Assembly (NCBI GenBank): GCA_024692385.1
Contig: JAILMS010000059.1
Location: forward strand, 1 to 42,950
Length of the DNA stretch: 42,950 nucleotides
DNA from: Prevotella sp.
GTDB lineage: Bacteria; Bacteroidota; Bacteroidia; Bacteroidales; Bacteroidaceae
Direction: 5' to 3'
Part shown: positions 16,701 through 25,365 of the stretch, one piece after another
How the letters are laid out: each line of letters begins with the position of its first letter
Numbering within the stretch: position 1 is the first letter of the stretch
Translations under genes and position numbers: made by a program
The notes under the pieces: model-generated
Database searches by the model: none
What the model was told of the DNA's origin: nothing
Seen by the model: only the letters and a program-made list of their open reading frames with translations

Positions 16701-19650
16701 ATGTACTGAGTGAACGGCAGTTGCGGAAAGCGTAGTCACCAATGGCGGTGACATTAGCTGGTAGAGTGAATGTTGTCAGCGCAGTACATCCATCAAATAA
16801 TGAGGTACTGATGGTGGTAATGGCATCGGGCAACTGGATGGTAGTCAGACTGGTACATCCTTTGAACGCAGCCTTTCCGATGGTGGAAATGCTGGCAGGG
16901 ATGTTGATGGTCTGGATAATGGTCTGTCCGTTGAAAGCACTGTCGGTAATGGCGATAACAGGATATTGCTCGCTGTTGAAACTGATATTGTCGGCAATGT
17001 CTATCTGGATGTCGCTCTCAGAGAGTGTTTTCTCAATCTTAATCATCTCAGCACGACGAGGAAGATTCTTTCCGTTTAACTTCTCGCTGGGATGCAGCAA
17101 ATACTTGATGCCGTAATATACCAGTTCGTTGGCAAGATAACCGTAAATATCTAAGTCGTTGTTGGGCATGAAGACGGGAATTTCCTTGTCCCAGCCAGAG
17201 AACGAACCGTAGGTGGGTTCATGGAGATTGGTCGCGTCAACTAAGGTACCGCCCTTTTGCGTGATCTTAAAGTGTTCTGAGTCGTTAAGATAGAAAGTGA
17301 TGATACTGGCTTCTCGTGTGGCATCTATCCGCTTGAAACTGTTCCAAGGTGCTGTTGTCTTGTAGTCTCGGAGGAGTTCATCACTGGCATCTACAGCAAC
17401 GTGTAGGGCGAGGCTTTGCACCAATGTGTCAAAGGCATCTTCAGCAGCTTCGGGCATGTTTGATGGCAGACAGTAAACTTCTGTCAGTTTGTTGCAATCT
17501 CTGAATGCCTCGTTTCCAATGCTCTCTATGCTCTCTGGCAGATTGATGACGGTTAGTCCGCGACATCCTCTAAAGGCCTGATTGCCAATAGTTGTCAACT
17601 TATCGGTGGTGGGCAAGATGGTTAATAGCTCGCAGTTGCGGAAAGCATATTTACCAATGCTTGTCACATTTTGGGGTAGCGTGATGTTTTGCAGTTTGTA
17701 GCAACCGTCAAAGATAGCATCAGGAATGGTTGTCAGTGTGCTTGGTAATGTAACAGTCTTCAACTGATTACATCCCTGGAAGATATCTGTACCTATATCG
17801 CAGTTTGCAGGCAAAGTGACACTGGTCAACGAGCTACAGCCCTTGAAAGCTTCGTTACCGATACTTGTCAAACTGCTTGCTGAGGGCACCTCGCTCAAAC
17901 TGATACAGTAGCGGAATGCCTGTTGCATGATGGTCGTGATCTTAGACGAGTGGAGGGTTAACAGACTGCTACAGCCGTCGAACATAGCCTTTGAAATGGT
18001 CGCAATGGTGCTGGGTAGCGTTACTTCAGCAAGTGACGTACAACCTTTGAATACAGACTCTCCGATAGTCGTAACGGAATTAGGGAGCGTTACTTTCTGC
18101 AGGTTGGTCAGAGACATGAAAGCATCGTTGTTAATGGTGGTAACAGGATAAGTGACTCCAAGATAATTGATTTCTGATGGAATAACGATTTCTGTGTCAG
18201 CATCTGCATTTTCTTTAATCACCTTTATCAGTTCGGCGCGCTTCTTGAGTCCCTTGCCATTAAGCTGCTCGGCAGGTCGAAGGTAGTAATGTATCTTGTC
18301 ATTATCCTTATATTCCAGCGTAAGGTAACCGTAGATAGCAAGATCGCTATTGGGCATGAATGTGGGTAGACTCTTGTCCCATCCGGAGAAGATGCCATCA
18401 ACAGGCTCTGTCAGTTCGCTGTAGTTGACATCAGTACCTCCTTGCTGTTTTATCTCATAATATTTTGTATCATTGACATAGAAGGTGATGCTGGCATCAC
18501 TGATGGCATCTATGTTGTTAAATGATTTCCACATGTCGGCTTGTTCGTAGTCGGCAACTGCACCTTCAGGAACATGCAGTGCGAGAGATGACTGCTGATT
18601 TCCAAAGGCTTTGTCTGTGGCTATGGGGTGGGCAGTAGCCCAACAGTATACGTCTTTTAGCTTATTACAGCCACTAAAGGCATCGTCGAAGATATATTGT
18701 GTACTGGCAGGCAGCACGATGCTCTCAAGACCAGCACATCCCTGAAATGCTTGTTCTTCGATGTTCTCCACATTCTCTGATATCGGGAGCTTTGTAAGTT
18801 TTTCGCAATTGCGGAAAGCAAACTTCTTAATGGTTTCTACACTTGTAGGCAGTGTGATGTCTACTAAGTTAATGCACTTGTCAAAGGTGGCTTCGGGAAT
18901 TTCTTTAAGATTCTTGGGAAGTATGACGGTGGTCAGTTGCCTACACTCCTGAAAAACGTCTGTTCCGAGTTGACAGTTTTCAGGTAATACAATTTCTTCG
19001 AATAAGCAGCCTCTGAAAGCTAACCTTTTGATATTTATAACACTATTGGGAATCGTTATTCCAGACAGACCTACGCAACCATAGAAAGCACGCTCACCAA
19101 TGGATGTAACGTTGTTGGTAAGGGTGACAGATTGCAGCCATGTGGCTTTACAAAATGTGTAGTCATTTACATCGCAGTCTATGTTGATGCTCTTAACCTC
19201 TTGATTGTTAATGAGCAACATTCTGGAGTATGACAACGGATTAGAGTTCTCGTTACCATATGTGATGGAGAATACATGCTCTAATGTGTAGTATTCTGCG
19301 GCATACAAACCCGTGCATTCCTTGAAAGCATCCTTCTCAATCTTATCAATACTGGTAGGCAACTTAATAGACCTCAGATTATTACAACCATAGAATGCTC
19401 CATGGCTGATGGAAGTTACGGGGATGTTGTCACCTTTGTATGGGATAGATGATGGTATGGTAATATCTCCGCTGTACACACTACCATCCTTATACTTGAG
19501 AACCGTGGCCTTGACAGTTTCCTGGCTTTTATTAACTTCATACCATAGTTCACCTACTTTTATTGTATCTTTTTCTGCTGCCTGTATGATGTGGGACATG
19601 CAACATAACAGTGTTATCAGAAATAGTTTTTTTATCATTGTCCTTATCAT
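13774..19650 (-). CDS. Giant BspA-like leucine-rich-repeat surface protein
   Basis: 1958 residues with signal peptide (KKLFLITLLCCMSHIIQA). Most of the protein is LRR_5/BspA-type repeats of about 23 residues with the pattern I-xx-xAFxGCxxLxxIxLPxxVxxIG. Blocks of repeats are separated by four InlB B-repeat-like (Listeria-Bacteroides) modules of the type TFYVND...GGT...FSGWDK.P.FMPN, centred near residues 423, 818, 1144 and 1537. Each is preceded by a Cys-x-Ala...VPexxxxxY segment, so the protein grew by duplication of units of about 325-395 residues. The C-terminus (YDLNGRLV...LPKGIYI.RGKRILVK) resembles type IX-like sorting domains of Prevotella. BspA relatives bind host proteins. Its ATG overlaps the stop of the upstream glycosyltransferase (ATGA), so it is the last gene of the polysaccharide operon. 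Confidence 0.93.
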   Translation of the reverse strand: MIRTMIKKLFLITLLCCMSHIIQAAEKDTIKVGELWYEVNKSQETVKATVLKYKDGSVYSGDITIPSSIPYKGDNIPVTSISHGAFYGCNNLRSIKLPTSIDKIEKDAFKECTGLYAAEYYTLEHVFSITYGNENSNPLSYSRMLLINNQEVKSINIDCDVNDYTFCKATWLQSVTLTNNVTSIGERAFYGCVGLSGITIPNSVINIKRLAFRGCLFEEIVLPENCQLGTDVFQECRQLTTVILPKNLKEIPEATFDKCINLVDITLPTSVETIKKFAFRNCEKLTKLPISENVENIEEQAFQGCAGLESIVLPASTQYIFDDAFSGCNKLKDVYCWATAHPIATDKAFGNQQSSLALHVPEGAVADYEQADMWKSFNNIDAISDASITFYVNDTKYYEIKQQGGTDVNYSELTEPVDGIFSGWDKSLPTFMPNSDLAIYGYLTLEYKDNDKIHYYLRPAEQLNGKGLKKRAELIKVIKENADADTEIVIPSEINYLGVTYPVTTINNDAFMSLTNLQKVTLPNSVTTIGESVFKGCTSLAEVTLPSTIATISKAMFDGCSSLLTLHSSKITTIMQQAFRYCISLSEVPSASSLTSIGNEAFKGCSSLTSVTLPANCDIGTDIFQGCNQLKTVTLPSTLTTIPDAIFDGCYKLQNITLPQNVTSIGKYAFRNCELLTILPTTDKLTTIGNQAFRGCRGLTVINLPESIESIGNEAFRDCNKLTEVYCLPSNMPEAAEDAFDTLVQSLALHVAVDASDELLRDYKTTAPWNSFKRIDATREASIITFYLNDSEHFKITQKGGTLVDATNLHEPTYGSFSGWDKEIPVFMPNNDLDIYGYLANELVYYGIKYLLHPSEKLNGKNLPRRAEMIKIEKTLSESDIQIDIADNISFNSEQYPVIAITDSAFNGQTIIQTINIPASISTIGKAAFKGCTSLTTIQLPDAITTISTSLFDGCTALTTFTLPANVTAIGDYAFRNCRSLSTLPTSTTLKTIGQGAFQNCIALTTLVMDKMTSLQAIHKEAFTGCQKVFSLTLPASLTVLEQGAFSNCPKLQDVFCLAENVPTTDPTAFGGTQDNINLFVPENSLAGYQAQEPWKSFATIQKNGVFTLTFYVDDKIWYQTKQMGGTIIDQSRFSTPSKGIFSGWDKDVPIIMPGRNTDIFGYVSYQKEIGDFEYQLYPAEKLNGKNLEKRAIVLRVVKKLTQNITTLQVPEEVSLEDVTYPVVQIAERVFEGSIYLERIILPTSITSIGNGVFRNCSSLKAVSNFPTTLETLSDNLFEGCRSMTQFQISENVKNIGKQAFNGCVSLKDIQLPAGLKTLGMQAFANSAIEQIVLPASLTTLGDEVFKQCRQLRQATFAEGFVQPLSRLFFWDCQALEKVTLQGTMIDIMEGAFQGCTSLTSFAIPEGIINLNSRVFKDCSNLTSITLPASLEIVGSECFSGCLAITQLTANSTQAPSANVDAFEQEVYNYAQLYVPSIEPYQEEEPWKFFRNMTVSQEYTLTYIVDGEQYKQLSLLVGSAIIPEEDPVKEGHRFSGWLQLPTVMPAKNVSVCGNFQYQIRFYENEVKESNRLLNDELYTYYYGDEVTLPAEELKRVNHWYVITGLTEDPMGEEDAEVFQSTMPANDLNLVVTYHKSEDELVLNDITYKIFVLKKYAEVVTAVKTLETVVIPDNVSYEGEDLPVLHIQANAFRDCLMLREVTLPTHLLTIGNQAFYNCSVLTSAPLPSELQSIGLQAFARTSLSEATLPASITQMNKEVFLWCSKLKSVNYQASLDTIPNRTFQNCVSLTSITLPEQVTAIDEFAFEGCSSLKDVVFSDHFTTIGEGAFKDCSAITELTLPASVETIGDKAFINVLREGDVITLLGTTLPDAVKTTFDDIAYEQALLRTQLETLTGNCWPYFQHVRLYDPSGIQSIQADQLSSDAPIYDLNGRLVAPTGSTIRLPKGIYIQRGKRILVK

Positions 19651-20447
19651 TTAAGTACTTTATTGATTAGTTTGATGCAACGTACCAGCCAGCGACGCTT
19701 CTTGCTGTCGTCGAGGATGGAAAATAGTCGGTATAGTGATGTCTTATCGAGTTGGGAGAGGGTGGCATAGTCGGCATAAATGCCTGGCGCCAACAACTGG
19801 CGCAGGTAGGCATCTATCTCATTGCGGTTACGCTCACGCTGCTGTTCAGAGAGTCCACCTTCTTCTCTACGACAAATGATATCGGGAATGAACTGCACCT
19901 GACGATTCTCACCAACAATCTTCTCGACATAGAATATCCAGTCGCTGACCAGACGGTGGCTTTCGTCATAGGGAGAGCCATTAAAGAGTTCACGACGAAT
20001 AAAGCTGCTCTGATGGTCAAGCGTTGCCATAAAGAAGTGCATCATCGTGGTGCGAGGAGGCTGTATGGAGGCATGGCCTTGTTGAAGATGCTCACTGTAG
20101 TGATAGTCACGACCTACAATGAAATCGGCATTATAATTGTAATCTGCAACATGCTGTAGTACATCGTCAGCATAGAAACAGTCGCCAGAATTCATGAAGT
20201 TCAGATAGTCGCCTGTAGCTTTGGCAATACCCTTGTTCATACCATTATATATTCCCTTGTCGGGTTCTGATACCCAATAGGTAATCTTATCAGAATACTC
20301 TTTCAGTAGTTCAGCACTACCATCTGTTGAACCTCCGTCGATAATGATGTACTCAAAGTCACGGTAACTTTGATGGATAACACTCTCAATAGTCTTTTTC
20401 AGACCATCTTTGTTATTATAGTTTACTGTAATGATTGAATACTTCAT
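19647..20447 (-). CDS. Family 2 glycosyltransferase
   Basis: 266 residues. The GT-A fold start KYSIITVNYNNKDGLKKTIE, then FEYIIIDGGSTDGS, is the WcaA/GT2 nucleotide-sugar-binding region. The GDYLNFMNSGDCFY stretch replaces the usual DxD with SGD, common in this subgroup. Adds a sugar to the lipid-linked repeat unit in the cytoplasm. It overlaps both neighbours by 4 nt (20444-20447 and 19647-19650), indicating tight translational coupling from flippase to surface protein. Confidence 0.88.
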   Translation of the reverse strand: MKYSIITVNYNNKDGLKKTIESVIHQSYRDFEYIIIDGGSTDGSAELLKEYSDKITYWVSEPDKGIYNGMNKGIAKATGDYLNFMNSGDCFYADDVLQHVADYNYNADFIVGRDYHYSEHLQQGHASIQPPRTTMMHFFMATLDHQSSFIRRELFNGSPYDESHRLVSDWIFYVEKIVGENRQVQFIPDIICRREEGGLSEQQRERNRNEIDAYLRQLLAPGIYADYATLSQLDKTSLYRLFSILDDSKKRRWLVRCIKLINKVLK

Positions 20448-21976
20448 CGCTTTCTAATGTTTTTGATTCGGTAGAAACTGTCTTTGGCTCCCTTGGCAAA
20501 GATGAGCGTAGCCGACACATCAATGACAAGGAATACTAACATGCTAAGTGCAGCATAGGCTACCCATAGCCACAGACTGGCATAGGGAGAGAAGGGAATG
20601 AAACGGATAAGCCATACACTCGTACCAATAGAGAATGCTGAGATGGCATAGTTGCGTAATACGCCACTCCAATAGTTGCGTACCGGCTCTTTGAAACCTG
20701 CAGTGAAAAGATAGTAGGGTTTCCATAGTACGACAATGGCTAACAGACTGGTCAACTTACCTAGCAGGATACCAATGATGCCCCACTGAATACCACAGAC
20801 TATAGTGATGGTGATATTGATTCCCAGTTCGGCCCATGCAGACCATACATCGGCATAGAGTCCGTGGGCATAATTGAAGCTGTCGACACTGTTTCGTGAA
20901 TTAGTGATATAGATATAGAGCACGAGTAGCACGAGAATACGGTGGTCCATAACGTATTCAGCACCAAGCCAATGACAGATGAATGGCTCTAACAGTGTGT
21001 AGAGCGAGAAAGTCAGAATAGCGGCAATGGTATGCTGAATAGTGGTATATTCCCAGAATACCTTTAACATATGCTGCTTGTTGCCTTCAGCAACGAGATT
21101 ACCTACACTTGCTCCTACGCTACCTGTGATGGATGAGAACATCGCAATGAGCTTGGAGATGATAATCATGTAGTTGCCGTAGAACGCAACCATCTTCAGG
21201 GAGACGAAGAGGAAGATGAAGAGTTCGTCGCTCTTGACGAGGACAAAGTCTTTAATCTTATGGATGAAAACCTGTTTGGTCTTTGTAATAATCTCCGGAT
21301 ACTCCTTGAGCAGTAGGCGTCCTTGACGGACATCGACCTTAAGCCAAGGATATTCTTTGTTAATCTTCCAGTTAAGGATGATGCAGCCGATAACAGCAAA
21401 CAGAAACTCGATGGCTACCCATACGAAGAGATTCTTATAGGTATAGGCAAGATAAATCTGTAAGGCGAGTTTAACGAGGCGCGCTGACTGGTAGTAGATA
21501 GCTACCAAATAGTTTTTCTGATCAGCAGAGAGTAGTATTTGGCGATAATTAATGAAATAGCCAATCAGCGAGGAACCCAGAAATGAATAGAATGCAAAGT
21601 AGATAATAGGAAGATTGAGCGTGGCCTCTCGGAAAATGAGTGGGAAGAAAAGACTAACGAAGATTGCTCCTGCCAGAATAATGCCACCTATCCAGCGGTA
21701 GAGATAGCCCAGAAGGGAAAGTATGTTCTGTATCTCTTGACGGTTGTCAGATTGCAGTGGCTTGAAAAGAAAGTAGCCGATACAGGCAGAGATTCCCAGT
21801 TCGGAGAGGTTTAGGTAACCAAGGATATTGTTCAGGGTCCCCGTAAGTCCCATGAACTCGGCTCCAAGATTATCGAGGAAGATCTTGCGCGAGAAAAAGG
21901 TTAAAAAGAGTGATAGGAAGTAGAACAATAAGTTCACTTCTGCATTTAAAATACTCTTATGTACTCGTCCTCCCAT
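20444..21976 (-). CDS. Polysaccharide flippase, Wzx-like (MOP superfamily)
   Basis: 510 residues, almost entirely hydrophobic with about 12-14 spans. The start NLLFYFLSLFLTFFSRKIFL followed by LGAEFMGLTGTLNNILGYLN is typical of Wzx-like oligosaccharide transporters of Bacteroidetes. It would flip the lipid-linked repeat unit across the inner membrane for the Wzy-like polymerase at 25366-26883. The gap to the preceding GT gene is 51 nt. Substrate cannot be told. Confidence 0.88.
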   Translation of the reverse strand: MGGRVHKSILNAEVNLLFYFLSLFLTFFSRKIFLDNLGAEFMGLTGTLNNILGYLNLSELGISACIGYFLFKPLQSDNRQEIQNILSLLGYLYRWIGGIILAGAIFVSLFFPLIFREATLNLPIIYFAFYSFLGSSLIGYFINYRQILLSADQKNYLVAIYYQSARLVKLALQIYLAYTYKNLFVWVAIEFLFAVIGCIILNWKINKEYPWLKVDVRQGRLLLKEYPEIITKTKQVFIHKIKDFVLVKSDELFIFLFVSLKMVAFYGNYMIIISKLIAMFSSITGSVGASVGNLVAEGNKQHMLKVFWEYTTIQHTIAAILTFSLYTLLEPFICHWLGAEYVMDHRILVLLVLYIYITNSRNSVDSFNYAHGLYADVWSAWAELGINITITIVCGIQWGIIGILLGKLTSLLAIVVLWKPYYLFTAGFKEPVRNYWSGVLRNYAISAFSIGTSVWLIRFIPFSPYASLWLWVAYAALSMLVFLVIDVSATLIFAKGAKDSFYRIKNIRKR

Positions 21977-22027
21977 TCTTTAAAAATATCTGTTATCCAA
22001 AATCCAAAAATCGTTTACTATTAAGCT

Positions 22028-23239
22028 TTATTTTTCCTCTTGATCGTGCGTCGTATGGATGAACTCCGTATTCTTGCGGTCTATCTTTAGAATGTTTAAA
22101 ATCATTTTCCATACTAATGCCGGAATTGATAGTATCTTGCCGAAAACAGAATGGCTTCGCAACTGCTTAGGGGTAGACACGTAGAGCGACAGACAGATGA
22201 AGAGGAATAGCAGCCACCACTTCAAACACCAATCGAGCGAGAGTATCGTGACAAATAATGCCAGCATGAAGGTCAGCACAATCAACATAGAACGTGGAAT
22301 CAATGCTTGCTGGAAAGTCTTGTCAATATAGTCGATATTGCCATCTAACAACGCTTTGGGAACGTAAGGCAACAGCGAGAACAGACTCTGTATTTGGGCG
22401 GTCATCCAGCGCAGGCGCTGCTTCTGGAAGTTGTCTTTGTTGGAGACCTTCTCGTCATAGACATGGATATCCGGCTCATAGTGGATATGAATCTTCTGGC
22501 GCAATAAGAGTGCCTCTAACTCTCGGTCTTCACCAGCGGTAGACAGTTTGTAAACATTTTCCTTAAACCACTTGAAGCGGAAACACATACCCGATCCGAT
22601 AAGGGCCGATGAGAGTCCGATACGGTTGTGGGCCTTACGGAAAATGGTGTTATTGATTTCCTCGCTGACACCATCGAGTACCGCAATATTGTTGTTGGAG
22701 TTCTTAGCGCAACGGTGACACTGAATAGCGTCGTAACCTTTATTACATACTTCGTTGAGTTTTGCAAGGAAGTCTGACTCTACAACGTTGTCGGCATCGA
22801 GAATTACCACATAGTCGTAGTCGCCCTTGATTTGCTGCAATGCATACTGCATAGCTTTTGCCTTGCTACTCTTTTCAAAGACAGGCTGCAGTAGGGTGAT
22901 GGGCAACTGTGCCAGTTGCTCGTTCGTCTCTGGCTGCATGTGGTCACTAATGACAGCTACATGAAAACCTTTGTACGGATAATACTGACCTAAGAAGGTG
23001 TGTACGGAGTTGATGATAACACGGTCTTCATTGTAGGCTGGATAGAGCACAAGGAATGTATATTGACGTGGCTCACGCATTGAACGAATCTGTCCCTCCA
23101 AATAGGCAGAGAGAGGCGAAACGGGTTTCTTCCATAGCATGGATACCAGTGCGAAAAACAGAATGTATGCACCAGATGCTGCCAACAGCAACCAGAGTAA
23201 TATTTCAATGACATGGATAATTAGCCAAAACGTACTCAT
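22028..23239 (-). CDS. Membrane-bound processive-type glycosyltransferase (GT2, CESA-like)
   Basis: 403 residues: an N-terminal span (about 8-32), a cytoplasmic GT-A domain and C-terminal spans (about 315-350). Catalytic landmarks are all present: first Asp in VISDHM, DxD in ILDADN (D148-D150), the ED pair in TAGEDRELE and the QRLRW signature. This is the layout of hyaluronan/cellulose synthase-like enzymes, though shorter. It follows a paralogue after 18 nt (23258-24424) that has lost its DxD. Sugar specificity unknown. Confidence 0.88.
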   Translation of the reverse strand: MSTFWLIIHVIEILLWLLLAASGAYILFFALVSMLWKKPVSPLSAYLEGQIRSMREPRQYTFLVLYPAYNEDRVIINSVHTFLGQYYPYKGFHVAVISDHMQPETNEQLAQLPITLLQPVFEKSSKAKAMQYALQQIKGDYDYVVILDADNVVESDFLAKLNEVCNKGYDAIQCHRCAKNSNNNIAVLDGVSEEINNTIFRKAHNRIGLSSALIGSGMCFRFKWFKENVYKLSTAGEDRELEALLLRQKIHIHYEPDIHVYDEKVSNKDNFQKQRLRWMTAQIQSLFSLLPYVPKALLDGNIDYIDKTFQQALIPRSMLIVLTFMLALFVTILSLDWCLKWWLLFLFICLSLYVSTPKQLRSHSVFGKILSIPALVWKMILNILKIDRKNTEFIHTTHDQEEK

Positions 23240-23257
23240 ATTATATAAGTTATAGGG

Positions 23258-24424
23258 TTATAGTTTCTTGTTTGATATATCTTTAAGTTTCTTACCAACG
23301 GGGGTCTTTGCCAATAGAGATGCTAAGAGAAGCACTGGTATGGAGAAGAAGGTACGGTCCCACTTGTCATCAACCAGATAGTTGGGAGTAGCCAGTGCGA
23401 AGATAAACAACACAATGGCGAAGAGCGCCCACCATTTGATGGCTAGCGTGAAATAGATGACAGGCATGATGATACCCATTGCGATGATGATACCCATCAT
23501 CAGAATACGAGGTAGCAGCATCCACTGGAGAATCTTGTCTACCAAGTCGTATTGGCGCTGGATAATAGCACCTGGCAAGAATCGTATATTTCGTAGGATG
23601 GTGGATAGGTGAGATAATAGCCAACGACCGCGCTGACGGTTGAAGTCCTCGGCATTACGGGTTTTCTGAGAGAATACCATGATGTCGTCAAAGTAATCAA
23701 CGAAGATATGTTGGCGTATAAGACGAGACTCTAATTCTTTATCATCCCATGAGGTCTTGGTGGTCATGATATTGGCCTTAAACCAGTTGAAATCAAAGGC
23801 CATAGCAGAGTTAGATGCAGCAGCAGAGAGTCCTAACGTTACATGTCCACGACGGAAGATAGAGTTGTTAATCTCCTCGAAGATGGCGCTAAGACGTGCT
23901 GATACGGTATCGCGGTTCTGTGAGAGCATGTGACACTGAATAGCCTTGGTTCCAGCAGCTTCGTAAGCATCGTTCAGCTGATAGAGAAATTCTGGTTCTA
24001 CAATATTGCCGGGGTTAAGCACAACGGCGATGTCGTAGAGTTTGAATTGTGGTAGGTTATTAATGGCCAGTTGCAATGACTTGGCACGAGAACTCCTGGA
24101 GAAATTTGGAGTCAGTAAGGTAATGGGTTGTTGGGCCAGACGGAAATTGCTCATCTCGTCAAGCTGGTCTGCAATTACCGTCACGTCGAACAAGCGCTGA
24201 GGATAGGTCTGCCCAAGGATAGAACGTACTGTCTGCTCGGCAATAGCTCCGTTTTTATAAGCAGGAATGAGAATGATAAAACGGTTCTCAATCCGGCTTT
24301 TGGGCGTCTCATGGTGCTGGCTAAACATGGAGGCCATTGCAAAAATGCCCATATATACCACCGTCAGACAGACGAAGATAAAAAAGGCCAAATCGCAATA
24401 ATATATAATAGTCCAAGAATCCAT
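23258..24424 (-). CDS. CESA-like glycosyltransferase paralogue lacking the DxD motif
   Basis: 388 residues, colinear with the protein at 22028-23239: N-terminal span, GT2 domain, C-terminal spans. The first Asp (VIADQLDE), the WDDKELE pair and the QRGRW signature remain. At the position of DxD, the partner reads VILDADN while this protein reads VVLNPGN (N137-P138-G139, encoded at 24008-24016). Loss of both metal-binding acids suggests an inactive or altered enzyme, perhaps a partner of its paralogue. The frame is intact and the rest is conserved, so it is not a decaying pseudogene. Confidence 0.85.
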   Translation of the reverse strand: MDSWTIIYYCDLAFFIFVCLTVVYMGIFAMASMFSQHHETPKSRIENRFIILIPAYKNGAIAEQTVRSILGQTYPQRLFDVTVIADQLDEMSNFRLAQQPITLLTPNFSRSSRAKSLQLAINNLPQFKLYDIAVVLNPGNIVEPEFLYQLNDAYEAAGTKAIQCHMLSQNRDTVSARLSAIFEEINNSIFRRGHVTLGLSAAASNSAMAFDFNWFKANIMTTKTSWDDKELESRLIRQHIFVDYFDDIMVFSQKTRNAEDFNRQRGRWLLSHLSTILRNIRFLPGAIIQRQYDLVDKILQWMLLPRILMMGIIIAMGIIMPVIYFTLAIKWWALFAIVLFIFALATPNYLVDDKWDRTFFSIPVLLLASLLAKTPVGKKLKDISNKKL

Positions 24425-24428
24425 ATCT

Positions 24429-25346
24429 TCAATGTATTATGAAATGCCAGAGTCCCTGTATGGTCGCTTTCGCTAAGTCAGGGCGTCGTTTTGATAGATA
24501 GTTTATGATATCCTTCGTACCTGCTATGAATATAAGGTACAGGTAGGATAAATAGCGCCAAGGCAGTTGGCTGTTACGCTGAACAAACAGTAGTCGGTTA
24601 CGCGTAATATAATAGGTACGCAAAGGACTGGCCTGCCCTGTCGTCTGACTCTCTTTGTGATAGATAGTGCTAGTTGGCTCGTACCAGATTTCATAGCCCG
24701 CACGTCGAATCATCATAGACCAGTCGAGTTCCTCATAATAGAGGAAGAAACAGGTTGGCATTATTCCAGCTTTTTCGATAGCCTCACGTCTCACCATCAT
24801 AGCAGCGCCATGGGCATAGGGCGTCGGGTGGGGTGTATCGTACTGTCCATAGTCAGACTCGTTAAAACCAATAGCGTGGTTGCGCAAGGTGATGCGTGAA
24901 AGTGGCGTGTAACCTGCATACTGGATAAGTAAGTCTCCCCACGTAAAACGAATCTTTGGACAGACTATGCCAATATTCGGATTCAATTCCAATCGCTCGA
25001 CAAGGTGTCGGAGATCTCCCTGCATACCGTATTTCGGCTTTTTGACAAGCTCATCCTGAAGGTATAGCAGCGTATCATTATTGATGAAATAGAGATATTT
25101 TCCTCTTGATGCCTCAATACCAAGATTGTTACCACCCGCGAAGCCCAGATTCTCGTTGCTTCGAATGACTTTCACTTGTGGATAGCGCTGTTGGATGACA
25201 GTAGCCTCGTCTTGTCGGGAGGCATTATCTACCACAATTACCTCTATCGACTTATCGTCTAAAGGTAATGTGTCCATCAGTTCGCAGGTCTCTTTCAACC
25301 CGTTGTAGTTGATGGTAATGATAGATATGATGATTTCTTCTGTCAT
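24429..25346 (-). CDS. Family 2 glycosyltransferase, rhamnosyltransferase-like
   Basis: 305 residues. The start IISIITINYNGLKETCELM, then VIVVDNASRQDE, and RSNENLGFAGGNNLGIEASRG are the hallmarks of WbbL/RfbF-type rhamnosyltransferases. The DxD equivalent is FINNDT. A GAAMMVRREA segment and YYEELDWSMMIRRAGYEIWY supply the usual C-terminal acidic motif. Cytoplasmic enzyme of repeat-unit assembly; the exact sugar is a guess from family. Confidence 0.88.
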   Translation of the reverse strand: MTEEIIISIITINYNGLKETCELMDTLPLDDKSIEVIVVDNASRQDEATVIQQRYPQVKVIRSNENLGFAGGNNLGIEASRGKYLYFINNDTLLYLQDELVKKPKYGMQGDLRHLVERLELNPNIGIVCPKIRFTWGDLLIQYAGYTPLSRITLRNHAIGFNESDYGQYDTPHPTPYAHGAAMMVRREAIEKAGIMPTCFFLYYEELDWSMMIRRAGYEIWYEPTSTIYHKESQTTGQASPLRTYYITRNRLLFVQRNSQLPWRYLSYLYLIFIAGTKDIINYLSKRRPDLAKATIQGLWHFIIH

Positions 25347-25365
25347 GTGTCAATCACGCTTTAAG

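Noticed and set aside
13774..19650. Several overlapping plus-strand frames inside the leucine-rich protein gene
   Set aside because: They are repeated products of the LRR codon pattern read in antisense.
23258..24424. Pseudogene call for the DxD-less glycosyltransferase
   Set aside because: The frame is full length, the other motifs are conserved and gene spacing is tight, so an intact gene is more likely.
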